This document shows, piece by piece, positions 1 to 7,787 of a DNA stretch of 33,413 nucleotides (the first letter of the stretch is position 1; each line of letters starts with the position of its first letter). Made by a program: the position numbers and the translations under genes. Source of the stretch: Pseudomonadales bacterium (GTDB taxonomy: Bacteria; Pseudomonadota; Gammaproteobacteria; Pseudomonadales; Pseudohongiellaceae); contig JAJECW010000082.1 of NCBI GenBank assembly GCA_022821865.1, positions 1 to 33,413 on the forward strand, given 5' to 3'. Below the pieces are notes generated by a model, which searched no databases, was not told the origin of the DNA, and saw only the letters and a list, made by a program, of their open reading frames with translations.

Positions 1-1131
1 CTGCATCTTTCGGCGCCGTTTCCGGAAGGGGAGACCGGCGCCGCGCTGGACGCGATTCTGCTGCGCCTGCGCGGGTTGCGGTCCAAACGCGAGCCGCCCC
101 TGCGCGACGACAAGCTCATTGCCGGCTGGACCGGCGCCATGATCGCCGCGCTCTGCCAGGCGGCCTGGGCGCTGGACCGTCCGGACTGGCTCGACGCCGC
201 CGAGCGGGGGGCGAGGCATCTATGGCAAGCCGGTTACTCCGCCGGGCGCGGATTGCGGCGCATCTGGCTGCAAGGTTCGGTTTCCATCGACGGTCAACTG
301 GAAGACTATGCGAATTTCGCGCTGGCCCTGCTGCAGCTATCCGATGCAACCGGCAAGGCGGAGTATCTGCATCAGGCGGCAACGCTGATGAAGGAAGCGC
401 TGGCGCGGTTTCTCGACCCGCAAACCAGCGGCTTCCACCTCGCTTCCGAGGCGACCCCGGGCCCGCAACTCGTGCGCTCGCGCAACGCCAGCGACGGCGC
501 CCAGATTTCCCCGGTGGCCACAGCCCTGGAATGCCTTGTCGGCCTGCACCGCCGCAGCGCGCTGCTGCCGGAGGATGAAGCCGCCGCGTTTTCCGCCGAA
601 CGCATTTCCGCCTGCATCGCCGAACTTGCCGCGGCCATCAATGAAAACCCCGTGGGACACCCATCCCTGCTGCGGGCCATCAATGCCTGGGAGTCCGGCG
701 CTTGCGGGCCGGTCTTGAGCGTGGGCCAGGGCCGGGCGATCATGCTGGCGCGCAGATCGGAAAGCGGGGAAGTTCAGGTGCTGGAATTGCGCCTCAGAAT
801 CGCGCAAGGGTGGCACATTACCGCCCCGGGGCAGGCCGGGGGCGCTTTCAAGCCGCTGTCGGTCTCTCTCGATGAAAGCGAAAGCAATTGGCGGCTGGGG
901 AAAATGCAATACGCCGGAGAGCGCGGGAGCCTGACCACCCCCGATGGAATGGAAGTGGAAATCCTGCAAGGCGAGGCGCAGGTGCGAATCGCGCTTGAAC
1001 CCGCGGCGGAAGCATCCGTCCAGGCCCGCCGCACCGATGAACTTGCCGCCTCCGCCGCCATGCGCCTGCAGGTGCAACTCTGCGACGAAAACTCCTGCCA
1101 ACTCCCCGAAACCCTGGAATTCCGTCTGTAA
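1..1131 (+). CDS. YyaL/DUF255 thioredoxin-domain family protein, C-terminal part (5' end outside window)
   Basis: The frame is open from the first base, so this is the last 376 residues of a longer protein. The segment RSKREPPLRDDKLIAGWTG is the hallmark of the YyaL/DUF255 (spermatogenesis-associated protein 20-like) family, in which an N-terminal thioredoxin-like domain is followed by an alpha/alpha-toroid glycosidase-like domain. The toroid occupies roughly residues 25-245. The last ~110 residues form a separate beta-rich domain ending in CDENSCQLPETLEF. Its paired cysteines followed by P-x-T resemble the N-terminal domain of DsbD, so a redox or thiol-exchange role is plausible but is inference. 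Enzymatic function of the family is not settled. No partner gene can be seen because the start lies upstream. Confidence 0.85.
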   Translation: MHLSAPFPEGETGAALDAILLRLRGLRSKREPPLRDDKLIAGWTGAMIAALCQAAWALDRPDWLDAAERGARHLWQAGYSAGRGLRRIWLQGSVSIDGQLEDYANFALALLQLSDATGKAEYLHQAATLMKEALARFLDPQTSGFHLASEATPGPQLVRSRNASDGAQISPVATALECLVGLHRRSALLPEDEAAAFSAERISACIAELAAAINENPVGHPSLLRAINAWESGACGPVLSVGQGRAIMLARRSESGEVQVLELRLRIAQGWHITAPGQAGGAFKPLSVSLDESESNWRLGKMQYAGERGSLTTPDGMEVEILQGEAQVRIALEPAAEASVQARRTDELAASAAMRLQVQLCDENSCQLPETLEFRL

Positions 1132-1197
1132 GTTGCTGTTTTTCAATGAAACACGGCAATTTTGCACTCAGTTCGAAAATTGCCGCAATATCGCCTC

Positions 1198-1467
1198 ATG
1201 GCTGCAATTCACCGCTATCTCACAGAGCAAGTCGGCAAGGATCTGGCGCGGAAAAATGGTCTTTGTCGCCGGCCCGCGACAGGTTGGCAAAACGACGCTG
1301 GCGAAGAATCTACCCGGCGCGGGCGATGCTTATCTGAACTGGGACATCGACGAGCATCGCAGCCGCATTCTCGAGGGCAATTTGCCGGATTCCGACCTCT
1401 GACTGTTCGGCAAAATACACAAATACCGCCACTGGCGCAATTTGCTCAAGGGCCTGTACGACTCCCG
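1198..1467 (+). pseudogene. AAA ATPase (AAA_14/DUF4143-type) remnant, frameshifted and truncated
   Basis: A decayed 5' fragment of the P-loop ATPase family often annotated 'ATP-binding protein, DUF4143'. From ATG 1198 the frame gives MAAIHRYLTEQVGKDLARK. The reading then continues in the next frame as MVFVAGPRQVGKTTLAKN (Walker A GPRQVGKT) and YLNWDIDEHR. The switch falls on a five-A run near 1251-1256, where four A's would restore the frame. A TGA at 1400-1402 follows. Past it the same frame still spells HKYRHWRNLLKGLYD, the conserved Walker B-proximal segment of the family. Homology ends near 1467 at a REP-like repeat, so the C-terminal ~300 residues are missing. In-frame selenocysteine is unlikely, because family members have no Cys at that site and the gene is broken elsewhere. 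Confidence 0.75.
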
Positions 1468-1475
1468 CGGTCCAG

Positions 1476-1547
1476 CGCAGCGCAGTCGCGGAATCTCATG
1501 CAGCGGCCTCCCAATGAGATTCTGCGACTTCGCGCAGAATGACAGGC
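1476..1547. repeat. REP-like palindromic repeat, copy A
   Basis: Imperfect inverted repeat: GTCGCGGAATCTCAT is mirrored by ATGAGATTCTGCGAC, and the unit ends in GCGCAGAATGACAG. A related copy lies at 9122-9207. It sits between the ATPase remnant and the 3' end of the convergent hydrolase gene (stop at 1553), a typical position for intergenic REP elements. It may act as a transcription end or mRNA stabiliser; this is inferred from position only. Confidence 0.6.
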
Positions 1548-1552
1548 GACGC

Positions 1553-2698
1553 TCACTGCATGAAGGAAGCTTCGGGGAAATCCGCGGGCAAATGGGTGCT
1601 GAGCACTTCCCGGGCTTGTCGGCGCCGCTCGGGGTCTTCGGCGAAAACCGATTCGAAGAAGGCGGTGATCGCGATTTCATTGATCATCAATTGACGGCCG
1701 GGGTGGATCGCGGCCGGCGGCGGCATGTTGCCGCAGATTTCCGGGCTTCCCGAGGCCAGATCGATGCCTTCATTGTCGTCGCCAAACAACTCGTAATCGA
1801 CGCTGGACTGGTCATCGAGCACTCCGAGCACCGCATTGCAGGCGATGCCGTCGGGATTGTCCATGAAGCGGAAAGCGGGGTCGGCCAGCCCGGTAAAACC
1901 AAGATGCGAGCCTCCCTCGATCACGAGCAGGCCGCTGCCGGGGGCGCGTTGCGTCATGCTTGCGCCATTGCCGGAGTATTCGATCAGGGCGTCGGCGGTG
2001 CCGGCGATGGACAGCAATCGCGCATCGCTGTTGGCGAAGAACCGCCGGGAGAAGCCGGTGGATGGCCCGGCGATTGCCGCCGTGGCGCGGATGCGGGGTT
2101 CGCGCCACTCCGGATGATAGGTGGCCAGATAGCTGGTCAGGCCGCCAAGGGAATATCCGCTCAGGCCGATTCGCTCCGGGTCGGGTTTGGCCGCGAAGGG
2201 GCGCTCAGCTTCGGGCCAGCCGAGGATGGAATCGATCAGGAAACTGATATCCCCCGGCTGATTCACCACATCAAGGGCATTGGCGCCGCCTTCGGTGCTG
2301 CCCGAGGTCAGTGGATAATCGGGCGCCGCCACGATGTAGCCGAGGCTGGCAAGATGGGAGGCGACATAGGCGAGTTCGCCGCGGTTCGACAGAATGCCGT
2401 GGCTGTGAATGATCAACGGCAACGGCCCGCTCGCTTCCCGGGGATACCAGACGCTGAGCGGAAAAGTGCGCTCGGGCTTGCCGGGAACGCCCCGGTTCTC
2501 GCTTGTGGGCCGGGATTCATCCACGAGCACGAGATCAAGCTGCTCGACGGAATACACGCGTTCATCCAGCCAGACCCTGCTGGCCGAGCCTTCCGCGGGC
2601 ATTTCCGGGCCGGTGGCCAGATACACCGCGCCTCCGGCCACTGCCAGCAAAACCACGAGGATGGCGATTCCGCCGCCAATACGCTTCAACCATTTCAT
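1553..2698 (-). CDS. membrane-anchored alpha/beta hydrolase (PAF-acetylhydrolase/chlorophyllase-like)
   Basis: A 381-residue serine hydrolase. Residues 8-30 form one hydrophobic segment (signal anchor or uncleaved signal), so the catalytic domain should lie in the periplasm. The fold signatures are HSHG (oxyanion-hole region), GYSLGG with Ser183 as nucleophile, Asp in [10 protein letters not shown], and His in GGSHLGF. This set matches the platelet-activating-factor acetylhydrolase/dienelactone hydrolase-like group; the substrate cannot be read from sequence. The start codon overlaps the stop of the upstream cobB gene by four bases (ATGA), so the two are translationally coupled. The 3' end abuts a REP-like palindrome. 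The long open frame on the opposite strand is a GC-rich shadow. Confidence 0.85.
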   Translation of the reverse strand: MKWLKRIGGGIAILVVLLAVAGGAVYLATGPEMPAEGSASRVWLDERVYSVEQLDLVLVDESRPTSENRGVPGKPERTFPLSVWYPREASGPLPLIIHSHGILSNRGELAYVASHLASLGYIVAAPDYPLTSGSTEGGANALDVVNQPGDISFLIDSILGWPEAERPFAAKPDPERIGLSGYSLGGLTSYLATYHPEWREPRIRATAAIAGPSTGFSRRFFANSDARLLSIAGTADALIEYSGNGASMTQRAPGSGLLVIEGGSHLGFTGLADPAFRFMDNPDGIACNAVLGVLDDQSSVDYELFGDDNEGIDLASGSPEICGNMPPPAAIHPGRQLMINEIAITAFFESVFAEDPERRRQAREVLSTHLPADFPEASFMQ

Positions 2699-3414
2699 GA
2701 ATCCGTCTCTACCTTCACCTGGAAAAATTCCGGGACTTTCTCCGTCGCCGGGCCATACAAGCCCCGGTGGAAATTGCCACCCGTGGGCTCAAGGTTCAAC
2801 TCCACGGTTTCCGCCCCCGCGCTGCTTGCCGCCTGATGGAATCCCGCGGCCGGGTAGACATTGCCCGAGGTGCCTATCGCCACAAACAGGTCGCAAGCCG
2901 CCAGCGCGGCGAAAATCCCGTCCATGTGGAACGGCATCTCGCCGAACCAGACCACATCCGGCCGCAGCCCGCCCTGGCGGCCGCAACAGGAGCACTCGGT
3001 TTCCGGGAATACATCCTCGCGGTTGGCGAATACCCGACCGGAATACTCGCAGCGGATCTTGAGCATTTCGCCGTGCATGTGCAGCAAGCTGCGGCTGCCC
3101 GCGCGCTCGTGGAGATTGTCGATGTTCTGGGTCACCAGCAGGAATTCACCGGCAAAACCCCGCTCGAATTCGGCGAGTGCGAGATGCGCCGCGTTGGGCT
3201 TGATCCGCGGCTGCTGCAATTGCCGCCGGCGCTGGTTGTAGAAATCCTGCACCAGGTGCGGGTCCCGGGCAAAGCCTTCGGGGGAGGCCACGTCTTCCAC
3301 CCGGTGCTCTTCCCACAGCCCTTCCGCCGCGCGGAAAGTGCGGATGCCCGACTCGGCGGAGATGCCCGCGCCGGTCAGCACGACAATGGAGCGGTGAGCG
3401 GGGTTCATGGGCAT
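2695..3414 (-). CDS. cobB: NAD-dependent protein deacylase, Sir2 family (CobB-type)
   Basis: A 239-residue sirtuin, cytoplasmic. It removes acyl groups from protein lysines using NAD, giving nicotinamide and O-acyl-ADP-ribose. Visible motifs are [14 protein letters not shown] (NAD binding), [12 protein letters not shown], the catalytic His in [16 protein letters not shown] and [12 protein letters not shown]. The segment [12 protein letters not shown] carries the Tyr-x-x-Arg pair of class III sirtuins, which predicts desuccinylase as well as deacetylase activity, as in E. coli CobB. Zinc-ligand cysteines are present (Cys in KIRCEYS and CSCC). It is the first gene of a two-gene operon with the hydrolase downstream. 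It is divergent from bcp, with only 57 bp between the start codons. A second in-frame ATG lies two codons in. Confidence 0.95.
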   Translation of the reverse strand: MPMNPAHRSIVVLTGAGISAESGIRTFRAAEGLWEEHRVEDVASPEGFARDPHLVQDFYNQRRRQLQQPRIKPNAAHLALAEFERGFAGEFLLVTQNIDNLHERAGSRSLLHMHGEMLKIRCEYSGRVFANREDVFPETECSCCGRQGGLRPDVVWFGEMPFHMDGIFAALAACDLFVAIGTSGNVYPAAGFHQAASSAGAETVELNLEPTGGNFHRGLYGPATEKVPEFFQVKVETDS

Positions 3415-3434
3415 GAATCATAACCGCTTGCCGG

Positions 3435-3440
3435 TATAAT
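3435..3440 (+). promoter_or_regulatory. -10 box (TATAAT) upstream of bcp
   Basis: A perfect TATAAT lies 31 bases before the bcp ATG at 3472. No good -35 hexamer is visible at 16-18 bp spacing, so activator dependence is possible. An in-frame ATG at 3439 overlaps this box and could not lie inside the transcript, which supports 3472 as the start of bcp. Confidence 0.45.
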
Positions 3441-3471
3441 GCGAGCCCGTTCATTCAGCAAGAGACAGCAG

Positions 3472-3945
3472 ATGACCACATTGCAACAGGGCGACAAGGC
3501 GCCGGCGTTCAGCCTCGCGGACCAGCAGGGAAACACCGTCAATCTGGCGGATTTCGCCGGAAAATCCAGGGTCGTGCTCTACTTTTACCCCAAGGCGATG
3601 ACGCCGGGTTGCACGGTGCAGGCCCAGGGCCTGCGCGACAAGAGCGCCGATCTCGCCGCCCGCGGCGCCGTGGCCATCGGCGTCAGCCCGGACCCGGTCA
3701 GGCGATTGAAGAAATTCGAGGAAAAGGAATCGCTCAACTTCACCCTGCTGGCCGATGAAGACCACGCCGTGGCCGAGGCCTATGGCGTGTGGGGGCTGAA
3801 AAAGTTCATGGGGCGGGAATACATGGGCGTGCACCGGATCACTTTCATCATCGACCGGGACGGCGGCATCGCCCACGTCATGGATAAGGTGAAAACGAAA
3901 ACCCACCACGAGGACGTGCTCGAGATTCTCGACTCGCTGGATTGA
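3472..3945 (+). CDS. bcp: peroxiredoxin, Bcp/PrxQ family (lacks resolving Cys)
   Basis: A 157-residue thiol peroxidase that reduces H2O2 and organic hydroperoxides in the cytoplasm. Order of motifs: GDKAPAFSLADQQG near the N-terminus, YFYPKAMTPGCT with peroxidatic Cys47, LLADEDHAVAEAYGVWG, and HRITFIIDRDG. E. coli Bcp has VQACGLRD, where the Cys five positions after the peroxidatic one can act as resolving Cys. Here the sequence is VQAQGLRD, with Gln52 in that place, so it should work as a 1-Cys enzyme needing an external thiol. The start at 3472 is chosen because upstream in-frame codons overlap the -10 box. PdxJ follows 59 bp downstream on the same strand. Confidence 0.93.
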   Translation: MTTLQQGDKAPAFSLADQQGNTVNLADFAGKSRVVLYFYPKAMTPGCTVQAQGLRDKSADLAARGAVAIGVSPDPVRRLKKFEEKESLNFTLLADEDHAVAEAYGVWGLKKFMGREYMGVHRITFIIDRDGGIAHVMDKVKTKTHHEDVLEILDSLD

Positions 3946-4004
3946 GCCCTTCCCTGGCGCTCCGGTCATTCCCGCGGAAACCCCGGCGACAACACGGCAG
4001 CGAC

Positions 4005-4742
4005 ATGACCCGGCTCAGCGTCAACGTCAACAAGATCGCCCTGCTGCGCAACTCCCGCGGCCGCGACTACCCGAGCGTGACAAGCTTCGCCCGCCGGGTG
4101 GTGGAACTTGGCGTGCGGGGCGTCACCGTCCACCCGCGCCCGGACGAGCGCCACATCCGCCGCGGCGATGTGCATGAACTGCGCGAAATGCTGGAAGACT
4201 TTCCCGGGGTGGAATTCAATATCGAAGGCTATCCCTCGGCGGAATTCCTTGCCCTGATCGAGGCGGTGAAGCCCGGCCAATGCACCCTGGTCCCCGATGC
4301 GCCCGAGCAAATCACCTCGGACCACGGCTGGGACATCCCGGCAAACCGGGAATTGCTGCGGGACGTCACCACAAGGCTGCGCGAAGCCGGCGTGCGCAGC
4401 AGCCTGTTCCTCGACCCGTCCGCCGCCATGGTGGAACACGCCCCCGAAGCAGGCTGTGACCGCATCGAGCTCTACACCGAAGACTACGCCCGGGCCTGCG
4501 GCGGCCCGGAGCAGGCGGCAGTGCTGGAGCGCTACCGCGAGACGGCGTCCCGGGCGACGGAACTCGGCATCGGCGTCAACGCCGGCCACGACCTGAACCT
4601 CGAAAATCTCGCCAACTTCCTCGAAATCGGCAACATCCTCGAAGTCTCCATCGGCCACGCCCTGGTCGTGGAATGTCTGGAGCACGGCGTTGAGCAGGTG
4701 ATTTCGCGGTATCTGGGGATTTGTGCTGGCGGAAAGTCGTGA
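4005..4742 (+). CDS. pdxJ: pyridoxine 5'-phosphate synthase
   Basis: A 245-residue cytoplasmic TIM-barrel enzyme. It condenses 3-amino-2-oxopropyl phosphate (from PdxA) with 1-deoxyxylulose 5-phosphate to give pyridoxine 5'-phosphate, the last ring-forming step of DXP-dependent vitamin B6 synthesis. The N-terminus LSVNVNKIALLRNSRG, the HPRPDERHI segment, FNIEGYP, TLVPD, SLFLDP, ELYTE, GVNAGHDLN and SIGHALV are the conserved family blocks. Its length is that of the family. The ATG at 4005 is preferred over an upstream TTG at 3942 because family members begin right before LSVNVNK. No other B6 genes are present, so the link with bcp is probably only shared transcription. Confidence 0.95.
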   Translation: MTRLSVNVNKIALLRNSRGRDYPSVTSFARRVVELGVRGVTVHPRPDERHIRRGDVHELREMLEDFPGVEFNIEGYPSAEFLALIEAVKPGQCTLVPDAPEQITSDHGWDIPANRELLRDVTTRLREAGVRSSLFLDPSAAMVEHAPEAGCDRIELYTEDYARACGGPEQAAVLERYRETASRATELGIGVNAGHDLNLENLANFLEIGNILEVSIGHALVVECLEHGVEQVISRYLGICAGGKS

Positions 4743-4871
4743 GACTGAACGACTGAACGGGCGGCCATTGGCCATGGGACGGCGACTGAAGTCCGGCTGC
4801 ACTGGACGGTCATGATGCTGCGGCCATGGGACACCCACTCCGGTACGGTTGCAGCTCATAGGTCGTGATGG

Positions 4872-5642
4872 GTGTCCTGGCCCCACTCCTGCCCCACCCC
4901 TGGCCCTACTCTCGCGAGTCGCGGCTATGGCGGCAGCTATCGAGTCTTCGTCGGTTTCGATTTCTTCGACTCGCTGGAAAAATCCAATCCGCAACAACTT
5001 GAACGAGCCATGCGCGGGTGCCTGCGGGCGGTGGCGAGGCGACTGGCCGCGCAGTCGTTCAAATATGAAATCCCCCTCCGAATAAGCCTCCCCGACTTGC
5101 GCGAAATCCTGCGGGAATTCCTCGCCGACTCCAGCGGAGGTCTACGCCCGCTTGTGGTGGCAACTGCGCTGATGCGAATTTTTGGCGAAGGTTTTTCACT
5201 GTTCTCCCGCGTCGAATCGCAGGGCATAAACGAAGCGGACGCCGCCTCGGGCGCTCCCGGCGACATCATGTGTCATGCCGAAGATGGGAAAATCCTTCTC
5301 GCCATTGAAGTGAAAGACCGGGAACTGACCTTGACCGACACTGACGCATCTATAAGAAAATCAAGACAGTCAGGAGACTCGTTATCCAACTTGCTATTCG
5401 CGGCGCCGCGAATCCGGCAACATGACCGAGAATCAATTGAAACATCCATCCAATCCGCGTGGGCTACAGGGTTGAACATCTATCACGTCGATATCGTGGA
5501 CTTCGCAACCCACGGGCTCGTCCTGCTCGATGAAAGCTGGCGTCCAAAGTTTCTGCGCGAAATAGGCCGGGAACTCGATACTCGGAGCGACCCTGTCCAC
5601 CGTCGGTCCTGGAATGAAATACTGAAAAATTTCGCGATTTGA
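4872..5642 (+). CDS. SacI-family-like restriction endonuclease, probably N-terminally truncated
   Basis: Up to 256 residues from GTG 4872. The central block GAPGDIMCHAED followed by LLAIEVKDRELTLTD is a PD-(D/E)xK nuclease core: Asp of GDI plus Glu-x-Lys. It is followed by SIRKSRQSG and LLFAAP, the pattern I associate with type II SacI-family endonucleases. The C-terminal part (NIYHVDIVDF, LVLLDESWRPKFLREIGREL) also fits. Known SacI-type enzymes are about 350 residues, so roughly 100 N-terminal residues are missing. The first ~20 codons here look non-coding (Pro/Ser-rich, no ribosome binding site). No DNA methyltransferase lies in the window, so this is either an orphan or a decayed remnant of a restriction-modification system. 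Base composition is lower in GC than the flanking pdxJ. Confidence 0.55.
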   Translation: MSWPHSCPTPGPTLASRGYGGSYRVFVGFDFFDSLEKSNPQQLERAMRGCLRAVARRLAAQSFKYEIPLRISLPDLREILREFLADSSGGLRPLVVATALMRIFGEGFSLFSRVESQGINEADAASGAPGDIMCHAEDGKILLAIEVKDRELTLTDTDASIRKSRQSGDSLSNLLFAAPRIRQHDRESIETSIQSAWATGLNIYHVDIVDFATHGLVLLDESWRPKFLREIGRELDTRSDPVHRRSWNEILKNFAI

Positions 5643-5737
5643 TTGAAACATCATTAGCAAGAAATTAGAACGCCTGAATACATGCGCTCCAATGGTCTTT
5701 CGTCCTCTTGTCATGCCGGACACCCGCCGTCGCGCGT

Positions 5738-5766
5738 TTGGGGTGGAAAGCCCGATGCACTAGAAT
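5738..5766 (+). promoter_or_regulatory. sigma70-type promoter for the MFS gene
   Basis: TTGGGG (5738-5743), a 17-bp spacer, then TAGAAT (5761-5766). The predicted transcript starts near 5773 and reaches the GTG start at 5795 with a leader of about 22 bases. The match is moderate. Confidence 0.45.
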
Positions 5767-5794
5767 TCCCGCTCCCTTGCTGCGGGACGGGCGT

Positions 5795-7039
5795 GTGACG
5801 GATCGGCGGATTTACTACGGCTACTGGATTGTTGCCGCGGGGCTGGTTACGCAGTTCATGGCCATTGGCATGTCGAACTATGTTGCCGGCGCGTTCATGG
5901 TGCCAATGAATGACGAGTTCGGCTGGACCCGCGCCGAGTTCAGCGCCTCGCGCTCGCTGGGGCAGATGGTGGTGGCCCTTACCGGCTTTCTGATCGGCGC
6001 CTGGATCGACCGCTGGGGCGGGCGGCCTTTTGTTTTCGCGGGCTCGCTGCTGATGGCGGCGGCGCTGTTCAGCCTCAGCCTGATTCAATCCCTGCCCCAG
6101 TGGCTGCTGCTCAATGGCGTGATTCTCACCGTGGGCGGGGCGATGATCGGCAATCTCGTCATCAATGTGACTCTGGGCAAATGGTTTGTGGAGCGGCGCG
6201 GCTGGGCGGTTTCCATTGCCGCCATGGGCATTTCCGGGGCCGGCATCCTGATGCCGCCGGTGGCGACCCTGCTGGTGGACGAGTTCGGCTGGCGCGCGTC
6301 CTGGCGGATTCTTGCCCTGATTACGCTTTGCAGCGCCCTGCCCATGGCGGCGCTGATACGGCGCCGGCCCGAGGATCACGGCCTGTTTCCCGATGGCAGG
6401 ACCCAGCGCGAAATCGATCAGGGCCATGGCGCTGCGGCGCGCTCGGATTTCGCGCGCTCGATGACGCGAAGCCAGGCCATGCGCACCAGCGAATTCTATG
6501 TGCTCGTGGTGGCTTTTGGCCTGTTCCAGATCTCAATCACCGTGATGCTGCTGCAGACGATTCCGCTGATGACCGACGCCGGCTATTCGCGCATTGTCGC
6601 CGCGGGCATGGTGCCCCTGGCCTCGGTGCCGGCGTTTTTCAGCAAACCCTTCTGGGGTTTGCTCATCGACCGGTTTCAGCCCCGGCTGCTGGCGGCGCTG
6701 GGCGCCATTACCACCGGGTTTTCGGTGATATTCATCGTGTTCACCATCGCCGCGGGGATGGATTGGCTGGTCTATGCCGGCTTTCTGCTCATGGGCTTTG
6801 GCTGGGGCGGGATGCTGCCCTTGCAGGAGGTGATCTGGGCTTCCTTTTTTGGCCGGCGCTACCTGGGTTCGGTGCGCAGCATGGCTCTGCCGTTTTCCTT
6901 TGGCCTGTCCGCCGTGGGGCCGGTGCTGGTGGCGCTGTATTACGACATCGCCGGCAATTACGATCTCGCGCTGATCGCCATGGGTATCTGCAATCTCCTC
7001 TCCGCCCTGTTACTGCTACGATTGCGGGAGAGCGATTAG
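5795..7039 (+). CDS. MFS transporter (monocarboxylate/oxalate-formate antiporter-like)
   Basis: A 414-residue inner-membrane carrier with 12 predicted hydrophobic helices in two halves. IYYGYWIVAAGLVTQF starts helix 1. GAWIDRWGGRPFVFAG is the MFS motif A between helices 2 and 3. LLIDRFQPRLL repeats a related loop in the second half. The general look (short cytoplasmic N-terminus, GMSNYVAGAF in helix 1) is that of the monocarboxylate porter/OFA-like group; the substrate is unknown. GTG 5795 is chosen because it starts right before VTDRRIYYGYW, gives the family length, and lies downstream of a credible promoter. The stop codon TAG lies inside the terminal inverted repeat of the MITE-like element that begins at 7035, so the last one or two codons may have been supplied by that insertion. 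Confidence 0.85.
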   Translation: MTDRRIYYGYWIVAAGLVTQFMAIGMSNYVAGAFMVPMNDEFGWTRAEFSASRSLGQMVVALTGFLIGAWIDRWGGRPFVFAGSLLMAAALFSLSLIQSLPQWLLLNGVILTVGGAMIGNLVINVTLGKWFVERRGWAVSIAAMGISGAGILMPPVATLLVDEFGWRASWRILALITLCSALPMAALIRRRPEDHGLFPDGRTQREIDQGHGAAARSDFARSMTRSQAMRTSEFYVLVVAFGLFQISITVMLLQTIPLMTDAGYSRIVAAGMVPLASVPAFFSKPFWGLLIDRFQPRLLAALGAITTGFSVIFIVFTIAAGMDWLVYAGFLLMGFGWGGMLPLQEVIWASFFGRRYLGSVRSMALPFSFGLSAVGPVLVALYYDIAGNYDLALIAMGICNLLSALLLLRLRESD

Positions 7040-7307
7040 GGCCTGTTCACACTATGCGCTGTTGCTCTGTTGTGTCTGTCACGTCGCCAATCAAGGCGCG
7101 GGGAGCGTGGTTTGGTGATTCCAAATGAGCGAGTCGCAACGCCGGGTGGCGACGTGACAGACACAACCCGAAGGGCCTGTTCTCTTTTTCCTCCGGGCGG
7201 CGTTGCCGCTCGCTCATGTGGATCAACCACACGGCGCTCGCGGCGTCTTGCCGGACGAAAAAAGAGATCCGGCAGAGCGACAGCGCATAGTGTGAACAGG
7301 CCCTAAT
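7035..7307. mobile_element. MITE-like element with nested inverted repeats
   Basis: A 273-bp non-coding element bounded by inverted repeats: ATTAGGGCCTGTTCACACTA at the left is mirrored exactly at the right end (7276-7307), and the arms extend about 32 bp with few mismatches. Inside are further inverted pairs: a perfect 21-bp pair at 7069-7089 and 7147-7167 (GTCTGTCACGTCGCCA), an imperfect pair at about 7110-7143 and 7198-7231, and a pair around 7176-7190 and 7251-7266. GGGCCTGTTC recurs internally at 7172, so the unit looks like two related halves joined. No transposase frame is present. It overlaps the stop codon of the MFS gene and abuts a half copy of another repeat family. Confidence 0.75.
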
Positions 7308-7387
7308 ATTCGCCTCAATCGATCGGCCAGGGCCGCGGCGATAGCGAATTTTCGCTTTCGCGAATTCCTACGGCGCAGACTCCCAGG
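7305..7387 (+). repeat. palindromic repeat family P, half copy 1
   Basis: Carries the right half of the ~165-bp palindrome seen complete at 25303-25470: AATATTCGCCTCAATCGATC, then GCGAATTTTCGCTTTCGCG, then AATTCCTACGGCGCAG. The left half is absent, and the MITE-like element begins exactly where it should be. The repeat forms the C-terminal end of the outer-membrane-protein fragment on the minus strand. Confidence 0.8.
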
Positions 7388-7620
7388 GGATTGATGAATT
7401 CATCGCGAATGCTCGCCCGATCATTACTGCGGCTGACCACGGTCACATCCGGCGAAACATTGCCGCCGAGGGCCAGGCCGGCATACCAGTCCGCCGCATT
7501 CGCCCCATGGCCGAACAGCCCGAAACCGTCCGGCGACAAGGCCAGCCATACGGCTGACAGAGCGGAAACGGAAAGCTTGCGGGGGAATGCCCGAACCCAT
7601 CCAAAGATTTGCGCAATCAT
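7315..7620 (-). pseudogene. outer membrane beta-barrel protein, N-terminal fragment ending in a repeat
   Basis: A 101-residue frame. The first ~43 residues look like a signal sequence ending near GHGANAADWYAG. A first beta-strand typical of opacity/OmpA-like barrels follows (DWYAGLALGGNVSPDV, then SIRDEFINPLG). The barrel is lost after about 84 residues, and the rest (GIRESENSLSPRPWPID) is encoded by the palindromic repeat. The same tail closes the unrelated metallo-beta-lactamase-fold gene at 14185. I call it a remnant of a roughly 200-residue porin-like protein cut by repeat insertion. The start sits right next to the tRNA-Ser 3' end. Confidence 0.55.
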
Positions 7621-7621
7621 C

Positions 7622-7711
7622 TGGCGGAGAGAGAGGGATTCGAACCCTCGATAGGGTTTAACCTATACGCCCTTAGCAGGGGCGCGCCTTCAGCCACTCG
7701 GCCATCTCTCC
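7622..7711 (-). tRNA. serX: tRNA-Ser (GCT anticodon)
   Basis: Reverse-strand cloverleaf of 90 nt with encoded CCA. The acceptor stem GGAGAGA pairs with TCTCTCC, with discriminator G73. The anticodon loop CTGCTAA gives GCU. The long variable arm (TATAGGTTAAACCCTATC region) is typical of class II tRNA-Ser, and the T-arm contains GGTTCGAATCC. It reads AGC/AGU codons. Confidence 0.95.
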
Positions 7712-7787
7712 GCGGGGCGGCAAATGTTATCACAACCTCCGGGAAACAAAGAGATTCTGTCGCGCACGGGATTCGCCGGTTTGTGCC

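Noticed and set aside
1400..1402. In-frame TGA in the ATPase remnant as possible selenocysteine
   Set aside because: The gene is frameshifted upstream and truncated downstream, and the family has no Cys there.
1442..2836. 464-codon open frame on the plus strand
   Set aside because: It is antisense to the hydrolase and overlaps cobB, with no family features; a GC-rich shadow frame.
4800..4885. Inverted GGACACCCA/TGGGTGTCC near the endonuclease start
   Set aside because: Imperfect, no T-run, no known site; too weak to call.
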